Part shown: piece by piece, positions 13,650-13,780 of the stretch
Layout of the letters: the number at the start of each line of letters is the position of its first letter
How positions within the stretch are numbered: position 1 is the first letter of the stretch
Source: an uncultured Sphingopyxis sp.
Lineage (GTDB): Bacteria > Pseudomonadota > Alphaproteobacteria > Sphingomonadales > Sphingomonadaceae
DNA: 13,780 bases
NCBI GenBank assembly: GCA_937957805.1
Contig: CALFXW010000237.1
Coordinates: forward strand, 1 to 13,780
Reading direction: 5' to 3'
Notes under the pieces: generated by a model
The model's database searches: none
What the model was told of the DNA's origin: nothing
What the model saw: only the letters and a program-made list of their open reading frames with translations
Translations under genes and position numbers: made by a program

Positions 13650-13780
13650 GCGCGGAGATCTCGCTCGGCGCGCCGACGCGCATCGGCGGGCCCCAGTAGC
13701 CGGTGCCGCGGCTCGTGTAGATCTGGAAGTCACCGTCCCTGTCGAGGCCCGCGATGAACGGCTGATCGATCCGGACGAAG
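13630..13780 (-). CDS. Metallophosphoesterase, C-terminal fragment running off the window
   Basis: About 49 residues are visible before the TGA at 13632-13630. They contain FIAGLDRDGDFQIYTSRGTG and YWGPPMRVGAPSEISALTLR. This is the C-terminal signature of YkuE/YaeI-type calcineurin-like phosphoesterases, where a G-x-W-G-x-P-x-R segment and a PxEI segment close the protein. The metal-binding motifs lie outside the window, so activity cannot be judged. The wording of the motif and the GC-rich codons recall deltaproteobacterial (myxobacterial) homologues more than sphingomonad ones; that is an impression and was not searched. Confidence 0.75.
   Translation of the reverse strand, partial: FVRIDQPFIAGLDRDGDFQIYTSRGTGYWGPPMRVGAPSEISALTLRRA

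Noticed and set aside
13242..13733. A 163-codon - strand frame crossing the junction near 13390
   Set aside because: It is out of frame with both the GNAT-like fragment and the metallophosphoesterase, Arg/Ala/Glu-rich, and exists only because of the join.

Overview
The window reads as a stretch of alphaproteobacterial chromosome, most likely from a sphingomonad (order Sphingomonadales). The evidence is the set of recognisable proteins, moderately high GC with many GCC/GCG/GAA codons, tight gene packing, and a dispersed hairpin of the ATCCCCGC-GAAA-GCGGGGA kind. The placement is from pattern recognition, not a search. The last ~400 bases (from about 13375) differ in codon use and gene content and look as if they come from another organism.

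Layout, left half: the 3' end of queA (tRNA queuosine synthesis) converges on a secreted M20 zinc peptidase, their stop codons interlocking. A small 8-strand outer-membrane beta-barrel gene follows, with a repeat-rich leader and a strong intrinsic terminator. Then come tgt (the base-exchange enzyme of the same queuosine pathway), glnE (bifunctional adenylyltransferase controlling glutamine synthetase) and a Bcp-type peroxiredoxin. These three are closely spaced (4-nt overlap, then 12 nt) and are probably one transcript. A secreted M23/LytM peptidase, an ErpA-like iron-sulfur carrier and exonuclease III (xth) complete the + strand block.

Layout, right half: three genes on the - strand form a likely operon, in transcription order a helix-turn-helix protein of unknown role, a DUF1800 protein and a Tat-exported DUF1501 protein. 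The operon converges on xth with a shared CTAG stop overlap. DUF1800/DUF1501 pairs are widespread but of unknown function, so this HTH-led cluster is the best candidate here for an undescribed system. Its promoter region has a duplicated CCAATATGGAT element that could be an operator.

Right edge: a 295-base intergenic region carries a REP-like hairpin and a nested inverted repeat. It is followed by the C-terminal end of a GNAT-like protein that is cut off at about 13375-13403. Beyond that point lie the 5'-truncated end of a membrane protein (+) and the C-terminal end of a metallophosphoesterase (-), both with very GC-rich, GAG-only codon use. Two unrelated genes broken at the same point suggest a chimeric assembly join, or less likely a real recombination junction.
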